Source: Heterotrichella gracilis (taxonomy: Eukaryota; Sar; Xanthophyceae; Tribonematales; Xanthonemataceae). From it: DNA of 64,000 nt. The notes under the pieces are model-generated. The model saw only the letters and a list, made by a program, of their open reading frames with translations. It made no database searches and was not told the origin of the DNA. The first letter of the stretch is position 1. Every line of letters begins with the position of its first letter. A program made the translations under genes and the position numbers. The DNA lies in assembly GCA_032358255.1 (NCBI GenBank), contig JAULBX010011656.1:1-64000 (forward strand). Reading direction: 5' to 3'. Shown piece by piece: positions 55,649 to 64,000 of the stretch.

Positions 55649-56632
55649 CACCATGTGCAGCAATGAGCGGTGTACCCCTACTGGGTACATAAAGCACCAT
55701 GCGCAGCAATGCGCAGCAATGCGCAGCAGCGTGGCCAGGGGTATACTAACTAACTGTTAGTGAACAGTCAGTATAACCTGTACGACATATGATACCCACA
55801 GGCGTGGGGGCATTTGCCAAATGAATTGCTGCCGCCATGCCATTTGTTTTTACCAGGCATAAAGGTGGCGCAGTTGTAGACTTGAACAGGTCGCGCATGC
55901 CACCTGAGTTTTAGTGACCCACACAAGGGCGACATCACTGCCATGTTGCTTTCTGGCATCCGTGATTGAGCTATTGCTGACTTACGTTATTCTTTATGTT
56001 GAATGGAGTGATTGGATTGCACACTGTCAGTTGCCAGACTCCTGTCACTAGTGCTGCAAATAATTTGTAGACTCGCAACAAATACTACCCATGCACACAA
56101 AAGACATGCCTGCCTGTTCCTGCTTTCCTGCCAATGTCACAGTATGACCAAAGAAATGTAATAAAATAATAATACGCTCTACATAAACGCTATGGGGCCA
56201 TTGTTCAGCTATTCTCACATGACTCTGCCCAGCGCTCCAACTGAATGGCCTATGACTGCTGGCAGCAGTCATGAATCTGGGCACAATCAATCACCAGCCA
56301 TCCTGCATCAAGACCTAAGGTTTGCAGCACCCACTCACACCCTATTTACAACTACAACATCTGCAAAGCTGCACATTGATAGCAGCAATTTGACACCCGT
56401 CAGCTGGTCAACCGTGGTATACACAGCTAGGCATATGCTCACATAAAGGAAACATGACAGATGCCACCTGGTCAGCCCATTCCTTGGAATTTTTGCCCTA
56501 CACTCCCATGAGCAGCCCATCCCATGCGCACTTCACACGCTCCTTAATTCTTTTTGTAAACTTGTGCGCATTGCAGTGATTGCCAGCACAGCCCCAGCCC
56601 TTGCGCCCGCCCGCCCAAAACCCACACCCTAG
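55649..56632. other. Intergenic, convergent gene ends
   Basis: 3' flanks of the LRR gene (+) and the MYND gene (-). A short repeat GCGCAGCAATGCGCAGCAAT occurs near 55699-55720, related to GTGCAGCAATGAGC at 55656. No gene recognised. Confidence 0.5.
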
Positions 56633-59600
56633 CTACCCATATTTGTTCATCCTCAGCATCTGCAGCTCAGCATCAATCTCCTCCGCAGACCGCACAAGGG
56701 ACCCCTCCTTGGCCGCCGCGGCGCGCACCTTGCTGTCCAAAAACGTGCCCTCGGTGCTGCACACCATCCCAAAGTTGCCGTGCTTCACCAGCACCTTGTT
56801 GCCCACCCGCACAAAGGCGGTGGCGTCCGCGTAGGGCGAGGCCACCGCGGCGTCTGCTGCGCCGCCATGTGGCACATAGCTGGGCACCGCGGGGATGCGC
56901 GAGGTGATCTGGGATTGGTCGTCGAGGGGCAAAACCCCATCGGGGAGGGTCCTGGTCCCCAGGGGGGAGATCGCTTCGGTTTGGGATGCGGGGGTTGTCC
57001 AGTGGTCCCCATATAATATGTCAAATGCTGTTTCCCCCCTGGGGTGGTGCATCCCAGGGGGAGTGAAGACTGCATCGGGGCTGGGCCATGCTGCAGGGGG
57101 GATGTCACGAGCCCAGGGGAGGGTGCAGCTGGGTGACCTCCCCTCTTTAATTGTTGCGCACGCCCCCTTGTGCCTCCACCACGCCTTGGTCTGGCACTCC
57201 TTGCTGCAATAGGCAGCAACGCCGCAGCGCGAGCATTTGGACAGGGTGAGGGAGGACTCACTGGTGCCTGCGGGAGGGGAGGGAGGGGGGGGTTAGGGTG
57301 CGGCTAGGGTAATGGGCGCAGCATTTGGACAAGGGGAGGGATGACTCGCTGGGGCCCTGCAGATGGAGAGGAATGTATGGGGCATGGCATAATAAACGAC
57401 GCTTCCCTCCTTGTGGACGTTATGCACATATCACATCAAGAGGAGCAGTACCGCTATTGCATGACCCATATGCACCTTCAGCCTTATAACCTCACAGGCG
57501 CCACAGCCACAGCCACAGCCACAGCCACAGCCACAGCCACAGCCACAGCCACAGCTTGCATGCACCAACCAATCCCAGCCAACCCTTGTATTATCCCCCT
57601 CACCTGTGCAGTTTATGCAGTGTCCATAGGCGCAGCCCACCACCGGCCGCTGCATGATCAGCTCCTCAACCTCGGCTGAGGTGCAGCTGTGGTCAAACCT
57701 CTCGTCACGCAGGTTGCTGAGGAAGCCAAGCATGTTCCGGCCCTGGTGCAGGGGAGAGGTGGTGGGGGGTGTGGGGGGGTGGGGGATTGGGTAGGTGGGG
57801 TATGGCACCTCCTGTGCTGTTTAGGGTTTAGGGTATAGGGTTGGTGGGTTCTGGGATTGTGTGAGGTTGTTAGGGAAATGTGGTGCAGCTGTAGTTTCAT
57901 GCAGGTTGCTGAGGACCCCGAGCATGTTTTGGCCCTGATGCAGGGGGTAGAAGGGGGGTGGGGTGTGTTGAACAAGGGGTCTTGGGTCAACCCAGCCTAC
58001 ACGTTGTTCAAGAGCCAGAAATGGTGATAGGTAGCTGTGAAGGGTTGAGGGTTTGTGGTTATAAATCCTATACCCTAGACGCAATCAAACGAAATAGAGC
58101 AATAAATCTCGATAAAATTATAAACTTAAAATCACTATATTCAATTGACATAGATTAAGTTTCAGTCATTTTTATGAACCCATTTATTTCTGATCCCAAT
58201 CCCCACCTGCTCATCCTTGAGGTATGCCTCCACCTCGTCCTCCAGCAGCATGGCCCCCTTGGCCAGGCAGGTGTACACCGCCAACCCTACCCTAGGGTCC
58301 ATGGCCTGCACCTCATGGTGGCAGGCCCACACAGCAGACTTGAGCTCCTGGGCGCTCACCACCAGGCTGGAGGTGGCGTCGGCGCTCAGACCACACAGGG
58401 CGCCCTGCGGGACGATGGATGTGGTTCCAGAGTTCATAACATACACACCGGGTTTAGGGTTTAGGGCTTAGGGTTGCGACTGCAGCTCCTGGGCGCTCAC
58501 CACCAGGCTGGAGGTGGCGTCGGCGCTGAGCCCACACAGGGCGCCCTGCGAGGGGATGAAATTGGTTTCTTAATATGTAAGAGGGTAAATATACTAAGTG
58601 GCCTGTAGGGGCGGGGGCGAGGGGCGATCTCTTCTAAGACATGACGGGGAGTTGTTTCATGACCACTGCATGTCCACCCACACCGCCCTCCATGCTTGCA
58701 TGTCCCCCTGCGTAGTTGGTAATTATTACACTAATTTTTCTCCCCCACCCATTTACTCTTTTACTTATTCCTTTACTTATTATCTTCCCCTCACCCACCT
58801 CGTCCAGCCTGCTCCTCCTCAGCGCCCCAGCAAACAGGTCCCCAACTCCCAAAGCAACCAGCGCGCGATGCCACTGGGGGTCGGGGCACAGGCGGATCAG
58901 GGCCGTGGCAACCTGCAGGGGAGGGTTTAGGGTTTTAAGTAATACGAACCGTAAGAGTTGGGGTTTGGTGTGTGTGTGTGCCCACCGGGTTGGGACACAG
59001 GCGGATCAGGGCAATGGCCACCTATGGGGGAGGGTTAAGGATTTAAGTTTGAGGGTTAAGGGTTCACCAGGCATGCCTGGACGGCACAAGAGCAGGCAGC
59101 TACAGGCATTGGTTTGAGGGTTTAGGAGGACCCAGAAGCACTGTCTGCAAGGGCCATGGCGACGTACATGCAGACATTGACCCCCAAGGCAAGAAACGAT
59201 GTGATAGGGATTTCATTGTGCCATCCCTGCCACCCCCCCCACCCCACCTGCACCGCCAGCAACCCCCCCTCCACCCGCAGCGCCTGCTGCAGCTCCATCC
59301 TCTCAGTCAGCTGCTCAGGCTCGTCCCCCGGACCCATGGCGATGGGCTCGGGCTTAATTTCCAGCAGCACTGCCTTGAAGGCGGGGATGAGGTGGGCGGA
59401 CAGGGACAGGAGGGCCCTGTGGGGTAGGGGGTAGGGTTTAGGGTGAGGGTAGGGTTTTGGGTAGGGTTTAGGGTTGAAGTCCTGCAAGCACTGCCTTGAA
59501 GGCGGGGATGAGGTGGGTGGACAGGGACAGAAGGGCCCTGAAGAAAAGGGATTAGGATGTGGGTAGGGGTGTGGGTAGGGTTCAGGGTTTGATGGGGCCA

Positions 59601-62600
59601 GGGTTGTTGCAGGAGCCTTGGGGAGTAGGCCCAGGCTTCTGTTCGAGCAATACTGCCTTGAGGGAAGTAATGGTGTGGGCGGTCAGGGACAGGGATCCCC
59701 CCGCCCTGTGTGGGAGAATTTAGGGTAATGATTAGGGTTGACCCAGCTAACGTTATGCATGCACGCAGTGCACCGTGAAATCCTGAACAACATGCCCCAT
59801 AGTCCCACTTCCACCACTTCCACCACTTCCACGCACCGCTGCGCCTGCTCCCCTTGCCCCCTCCCCGCCCTCAGCCGCTCCAGCACCAGCTGGCGCCCCA
59901 CCCTCACCAGGTGCCACAGGGTATCGCACAGCGCCACGTGGCGCGTCACGCACTTTGCCCAGCTCACTATCAGGCCGTGCACCTCCAGGGTGTAGGGTAT
60001 TGTGGCGGGCAGAAACCCTAGATTGTCCCAGAGCGCGGCCAGGCAGGAGACCACGCTGCGGGCGCCCTTGGCGTTCATCCTGTGGGGGCAGAGAGGGTGG
60101 TTGTGGGGACTGCGAGGGATCCGAGGACGTGGGTGGGGTTTTGCAGGGCGCTGGGTGTGCGGTGAGGGTTTTACGGGGGATGTGGGGTGTGTATTTAGCG
60201 TAATGAGACGGGCAAAAACCCTAGGTTGTCCCAGAGCGCGGCCAGGCAGGAGACCACGCTGCGAGCGCCCTCCACGTTCATCCTGTGGGGGCAGGTGTGG
60301 AGTTAGGAGGGTTTTGTCACAAAACTTTTGTGGGGCGTATGGGAGGATTGTGAGGGATCAAAACCCTCACCAGTACATTGCCCTTATGACAGATTCCATC
60401 AGCCGCACCAGCCCTCCTCCCCTCACCCAAACCTTAATCCCCAAATGCATATACTTCAAAGACTAGGACACTATTCCAGTGGATCTTCAACAAACAATCC
60501 TCAAAATGCTGCAAAATCGCTCACCAATCCCAGCCCAGTTGACCACCAGAACCTTGCACCCCGTCAGCCCTGAAACCCTCAAAACCCTGCAGAACCCTCA
60601 CCAGTCCATGGCCCGTATGACCGCCTCAATCAGGCGCACCAGCCCCCCCTCCCGCAGCGCCACAACCGCCGCCTGGCCCGCAGTCAGCACCCCAGCCCCC
60701 GACCCCACCACCTCCAGATCCACAGCCCGGTCAAACAGGTCGGGGAGGAGCGCCAATCCCCGCAGCACGTTGAGGGAGGCCACTCGCCGAATGTGGGCCG
60801 CCTCGGGCTGCGGGTGGGGGGTGTGGGGGGTGAGCGGAGTGTGGGTGCAATTCAATGGTGATACCATCAATGAAGGATGACAACATCCCCTGGGTGGCCA
60901 TGGAATGTTGTCATCCACTCATGATGGTGTTTATTCACCCTGATGATATTATTTATGCTCCCTCACCTTCCCTGCAACCTCCCTTGCCTTCCTGTCCGTT
61001 CCTTCAGGGCCAGCGCAAATGCTTGGTAATTCTAGTTTATCCAACCTTCAATTGTTTTATGTACTTCCTCATTTGATTTTCACCTTCCCCCCTCACCTTC
61101 CCCGCCACCTCCCTTGCCTTCCTGTCCGCCCCCTCCACTGCCCTCAGGGCCAGGCGAGGCATCACAGCAGGCCAGCACCGGGACACCTGGTCGGGGTCCT
61201 TAGGGTTTTGGGGCGCGCGCCGAGCCCACGGCAAAACCCTACAGGTGGGTGCCGCTGTCAATAAAGAAACACATCCATATGTACAAGAAAGATATAGGTG
61301 CATTATTTCTTATAAGCAAAACATGTATTGGCATGAAACCGATGGGCGCTGTGCAGCCCATGAAGGAGGCACGCTTGGTGTTGTAGTAAACCCTAAATCC
61401 TAAACCCTACACAATCAGCAGTAGCACCAGCACCAGAACCACCACCGCCACCCCCCCACCTGGTTTTGTAGCTGTCCATGAGCAGGCACAGGATGGTGGT
61501 GAGGTGGTTGACAAGCTCGGGGGTGCGCGCGTGGACGGAGGGGGGGAGGGTGCCGGGCTCGGTGGCCACTGCATAGGCTGTGTTGGTCAGGGATTTCAGG
61601 GACTCGCGGCTGCTCCACCACTCCCTGCAGATGAATGTCGGGATTTGAATTTGAATTTGAATTGGATTTAGAATTTGGTTTTGAATTGAATTTGAATTGG
61701 GAATTGGAATTTGTTTTCCCCTGAACTTCCACTGGGGGTCCCAGATGGGTGATGTTGTCTGCTGATGCACGCCACCACCTCATGCTTGCAAACGCACAGG
61801 GCAAGCGCCCCTGTCCCGGCATCCATCCCCTCCACTGCGCCCCTGTATACATCGCCTACTCTTCCTCAAACACAACCCACTTACAGCTCCTGATTCCTCT
61901 TATTACCTCCCCTTCAACCCGCCATTTCTTACACACTTTGTGTGCGTTATTTGCAGCGGGTAGCTGCAGCCCTGCGCCACCACCTCCTGCGTACACCCCC
62001 ACAGTAGTAGGATTTCCTCCCCTTTCCTCAGGAGCAGTGTCCTACCCACCGCCTCCCCTCTTTCATTTCAATTAATTCTCAATTTTTGACATCTAATACC
62101 CCAATTTTTCACATCTATTCACCCCCTGTGGCCCCACCTTATGTGCGGCATCTGCAGCAGGTAGCTGCACCCATGCGCCACCACCTCCTGCGTGCACCCC
62201 CACAGCAACAGGGTTTCCTCCCCTGCTTCAGGCGCGGTGTAGTCCCCCCCCTTCACCCCGCGCTCCTCTGCCCGCTGCCGCAGCCTGGTCCATCCCCGCG
62301 CGTGCAGGTCGATGTGGTCGGACAGCTGGGACAGCCAGTGGAGGTGGGCGTCCTGCAGCGTTTGGAGGGGGTCGGAATGGATTATTTGGTGGTTCATTCG
62401 TTCTTGTTCCTTTTCCTTTTCTGTTTCCTGTTCCCTTTTCTATTTCCCTTTTCTATTTTTTTCTCTATTTTTCCCCCTATTTGCGTGCAGGTTGACAGCT
62501 GGGACAGCCAGTGGAGGTGGGCGTCCTGGGCATGCCTTGTTTGAGGGGAGATGGGGTTGGAATGGATTTCCCCCTCCCCCCCTCGTTTTGCTCGTATTGT

Positions 62601-64000
62601 TTTTGGTTTTGTCATTTTTCATTTTCATTTTTCGTTTACTTTTTCGTATTAGTTTTCCTTTTCCGTTTTTGGATGCAAGTTGACAGCTGAGAGGGCAATT
62701 GAGGTGGGCGTCCCGCTTCGCCAGGTTGAATCGGTTGATTTCCTTGGCGCCGCACGTGCATGGCTGTATTTCTATAATGCATGAGAGCAGTCCGGCAGTT
62801 CCAACCAGCACCCAGCATCCAACCCCCCCAGATTACCCTCGTCTCTCCCCCCCATCCCCCACACCCCACCTGTGTCTCCTTGGCCCCCAGCACCCGCAGC
62901 CACAGCTTGTTGGGCGGGAACCCAACGGGGACGGTGTAGGCGTTGCTGATGGCAGGGGGGGGGCGGGTGCCCTGCTTGTTCTGTAGCGGGGGAAGAAATT
63001 ATTATTTATTCAGATCATGCAGACAAGGTGCAGACAAGCTTTAGGGTTTACATTTTAGGGTTCCAGGTTTACCTGCAGGTAGGGCGCTGCTGCGCAGTTG
63101 AGGCGGCACATGCTGGTGGCCAGGGTGTGTTGGTGGTCAAAGACTGCAAGGTGGGAAATGAAAAGGGGACAGGGGGTCAGCAACAATGATGACTTGCTAA
63201 AAAGGGGAGGACACACAAGCACACACACACACACGCACACATGCAATTATGGAAGTCTGAGGGAATCCTAACCCCAAACCCTAATCCCTGTACTTGTGGT
63301 CTGCGCAATCGCGCCAGGTCAAGAATTGCTTTCACCCTAAACCCTACACCCAACACCCTACACCCCACACCCTAAACCCTACACCCCTACACCGTACTTA
63401 CTGTTACAACAGCGAGCCATGCTCAGAATCGCTTTCACCGTTTTCTCCCACAAGTGTCCGTTCGACTTATTGACGTCACAGTAGGCCTGCGAAGAAGTAA
63501 ATAAAGAAATAAATAGATTCAAAATATACTAATTGCTGTGCAAAGGTGTGCTGTATGTACACGCAGGAAGAGAGGATTTGATGCAAGCAAAGCAGAAATT
63601 CACCAACAATGGCTGGAATTGCCGGGCTGAGGGCGTCGAAGGTGGCATGCACAGATGGATAATCAAATTGACCATCACCACCACCACTGCCACCAGCGCC
63701 ACCACCACCACCACCACCACCACCACCACCACCACCAGCGCAGCTGGTCCCTACATACGACAGCTTATTATCCAGAGCCTGCTTAGGGTTTAGGGTTTAG
63801 GGTAGAGGACACCCCACCTCAGACAGCTTTGTGTCCATGTGGCTTCCCATGGCTGCGTGCACAATGGTGGCAAGGTTTAGTGCTCAGGGTTTAGGGTTTA
63901 GTGCGTAGGGTATAGGGTTTAGCGATTAGGACACCCCACCTCTGACAGCTTTGTGTCCATGTGGCATCCCATGGCTGCGTGCACCACGGTGACAAGGTTG
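56633..64000 (-). CDS. Helical (ARM/HEAT-like) repeat protein with C-terminal MYND zinc finger; N-terminus beyond window
   Basis: Fourteen exons seen, in frame: 64000-63940 (partial), 63486-63402, 63143-63073, 62980-62870, 62352-62138, 61624-61460, 61238-61097, 60807-60602, 60079-59837, 59416-59248, 58912-58799, 58404-58207, 57742-57604 and 57267-56633. Most encode amphipathic helix pairs (LNVLRGLALLPDLFDRAVDL, ALREGGLVRLIEAVIRAMDW, GARSVVSCLAALWDNLGFLP, RALLSLSAHLIPAFKAVLLE, VATALIRLCPDPQWHRALVA), consistent with an armadillo/HEAT-type solenoid. The zinc finger is complete across the last intron: CINCTG, CSRCGVAAYCSKECQ and HKGAC give the C-x2-C ... C-x2-C ... C-x3-C ... H-x3-C MYND pattern, a protein-protein interaction module. 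A 190-residue tail follows. Function unknown. Nearly every intron holds an exon echo. Confidence 0.85.
57300..57358 (-). repeat. MYND exon echo, acceptor side of last exon
   Basis: AGCATTTGGACAAGGGGAGG (57321 on) copies AGCATTTGGACAGGGTGAGG (57233 on), and GACTCGCTGGGGCCCTGCAG copies the region around the last-exon acceptor at 57258-57271. Confidence 0.85.
57499..57553. repeat. (CCACAG)n hexanucleotide microsatellite
   Basis: About nine perfect GCCACA/CCACAG units in an intron of the MYND gene. On the coding strand this is CTGTGG. Confidence 0.95.
57888..57950 (-). repeat. MYND echo of exon 57604-57742, acceptor side
   Basis: CATGCAGGTTGCTGAGGACC (57899 on), GAGCATGTTTTGGCCCTGAT and GCAGGGG copy 57707-57754 (CACGCAGGTTGCTGAGGAAG, AGCATGTTCCGGCCCTGGT, GCAGGGG). 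TTTAGGGTTTAGGG lies just before it at 57821-57834. Confidence 0.85.
58449..58556 (-). repeat. MYND echo of exon 58207-58404, nearly identical, with TTTAGGG units
   Basis: GGTTTAGGGTTTAGGGCTTAG (58451 on) runs into GCAGCTCCTGGGCGCTCACC and on to GGGCGCCCTGCG, matching 58341-58409 almost perfectly (two or three differences) through the acceptor. The copied exon fragment breaks after codons for SAQEL, exactly at the repeat. Confidence 0.93.
58970..59030 (-). repeat. MYND echo of exon 58799-58912, acceptor side
   Basis: GGGACACAGGCGGATCAGGG (58990 on) copies GGGGCACAGGCGGATCAGGG (58882 on), continuing through an altered acceptor (GCCACCTATGGGGG against GCAACCTGCAGGGG). Confidence 0.85.
59430..59708 (-). 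repeat. MYND echoes of exon 59248-59416 (two), with telomeric units
   Basis: First copy 59482-59540: GCACTGCCTTGAAGGCGGGG, ATGAGGTGGGTGGACAGGGA, AGGGCCCTG, preceded by TAGGGTTTAGGGTTGAAGTC. Second, more decayed copy about 59645-59708: ATACTGCCTTGAGGGAAGTA and GGTCAGGGACAGGGATCCCC. The original lies at 59367-59420. Confidence 0.88.
60205..60292 (-). repeat. MYND echo of exon 59837-60079, acceptor side
   Basis: AAACCCTAGGTTGTCCCAGA and then the segment coding MNVEGARSVVSCLAALWDNL (60219-60282), with its CTGTGGGGGCAG acceptor context, copies 60012-60092. The copy stays open over about 25 codons; only a few bases differ. Confidence 0.92.
60340..60445 (-). repeat. MYND echo of exon 60602-60807, donor side
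   Basis: AAACCCTCACCAGTACATTG (60360 on), ATGACAGATTCCATCAGCCG and CACCAGCCC copy 60592-60645 (GAACCCTCACCAGTCCATGG, ATGACCGCCTCAATCAGGCG, CACCAGCCC), i.e. donor plus last codons. Confidence 0.85.
60955..61025 (-). repeat. MYND echo of exon 61097-61238, donor side
   Basis: CTCACCTTCCCTGCAACCTC, CCTTGCCTTCCTGTCCG and CAGGGCCAG (60961-61014) copy 61093-61153. Confidence 0.85.
61633..61712. repeat. GAATTTGAATT simple repeat
   Basis: Imperfect GAATTT repeats in a MYND intron immediately next to the exon ending at 61624 (coding strand AAATTC). Low complexity. Confidence 0.9.
61945..62062 (-). repeat. MYND echo of exon 62138-62352, donor side
   Basis: GCAGCGGGTAGCTGCAGCCC (61953 on), GCGCCACCACCTCCTGCGTA and CACCCCCACAGTAGTAGGAT copy 62155-62220, followed by a weaker match in TCCTCAGGAGCAGTGTCCTA. 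Confidence 0.88.
62485..62715 (-). repeat. MYND echoes of exon 62138-62352, acceptor side (two)
   Basis: GACAGCTGGGACAGCCAGTG then GAGGTGGGCGTCCTG (62490-62529) is an exact copy of 62323-62355; GACAGCTGAGAGGGCAATTG then AGGTGGGCGTCC (62681-62712) is a decayed one. Both are flanked by T-rich low-complexity sequence (TTTTCTATTTC and similar). Confidence 0.9.
63678..63737. repeat. (CCA)n trinucleotide microsatellite
   Basis: CCACCACCACCACCACC run with a few interruptions, about 60 bases, in the first visible MYND intron. Confidence 0.95.
63783..63930 (-). repeat. MYND first visible exon, donor-side echo bounded by TTTAGGG
   Basis: GGACACCCCACCTCAGACAG and the rest of 63807-63874 copy 63929-63996 with about six differences; both read HAAMG(S/C)HMDTKLSE and carry the GAG/GTGGGG donor. 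TTTAGGGTTTAGGG lies on both sides of the copy (63784-63802 and 63886-63901). The copy lacks an obvious acceptor, so the right-hand one at 63940 is taken as the real exon. Confidence 0.9.

Noticed and set aside
63807-63874. Mutually exclusive MYND exon
   Set aside because: It is open and has a good donor, but it is truncated by TTTAGGG repeats with no acceptor, so it is better explained as a donor-side echo.

Overview
The window is nuclear DNA of a green alga (Chlorophyta, probably a core chlorophyte; genus not determined). Evidence: intron-rich genes with GT-AG introns, often with GTGCG or GTGGG donors; a chloroplast-type Mg-protoporphyrin methyltransferase; an octotricopeptide-repeat (OPR) protein with a RAP domain, a family expanded in green algae; a thylakoid-lumen pentapeptide protein; and plant-type telomeric repeats (TTTAGGG/CCCTAAA) scattered through introns. 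I see no bacterial operons, CRISPR array, rRNA or convincing tRNA.

Layout. 1-74 is a poly-C run. 1.9-2.9 kb (+) holds a small coiled-coil gene of unknown role. 3.5-4.7 kb (-) is proteasome subunit alpha1; 5.6-8.8 kb (-) is CHLM (chlorophyll synthesis); 9.9-10.5 kb (-) is TIM9; 11.6-12.1 kb (-) is PAM18/TIM14. 12.9-22.2 kb (+) is a 17-exon OPR-RAP protein. 23.2-26.1 kb (+) is a DUF1365 protein, convergent with CMC1 (26.5-27.7 kb, -). 28.9-30.0 kb (-) is a lumenal pentapeptide-repeat protein. 31.0-37.5 and 38.8-44.3 kb (-) are tandem paralogues of a secreted/membrane DOMON-cytochrome b561 protein. 45.0-45.6 kb (+) is a glutaredoxin-like gene lying only about 30 bp before a JMJD5/KDM8-type JmjC gene (45.6-49.6 kb, +). 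50.4-52.6 kb (-) is a universal stress protein, 53.8-55.6 kb (+) an F-box-like/LRR protein, and 56.6-64.0 kb (-) the 3' part of a helical-repeat protein with a C-terminal MYND zinc finger that runs off the window.

The genes are mostly unrelated housekeeping and organelle genes: chlorophyll and thylakoid (CHLM, pentapeptide), mitochondrial biogenesis (TIM9, PAM18, CMC1), organelle RNA (OPR-RAP), protein turnover and chromatin. No pathway cluster is evident apart from the DOMON-b561 tandem pair.

The most unusual feature is not a gene. In most of the larger genes the introns contain short decaying copies of the neighbouring exon end together with its splice site (here called splice-junction echoes). 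In many of them the truncated, exon-interior end of the copy abuts a telomeric-type repeat (TTTAGGG or CCCTAAA). By eye there are about 45 such copies in at least eight genes. They range from almost identical to heavily decayed, which suggests a repeated and continuing process. Exon coordinates given below were derived by hand from splice signals and reading-frame continuity; no transcript data were available.
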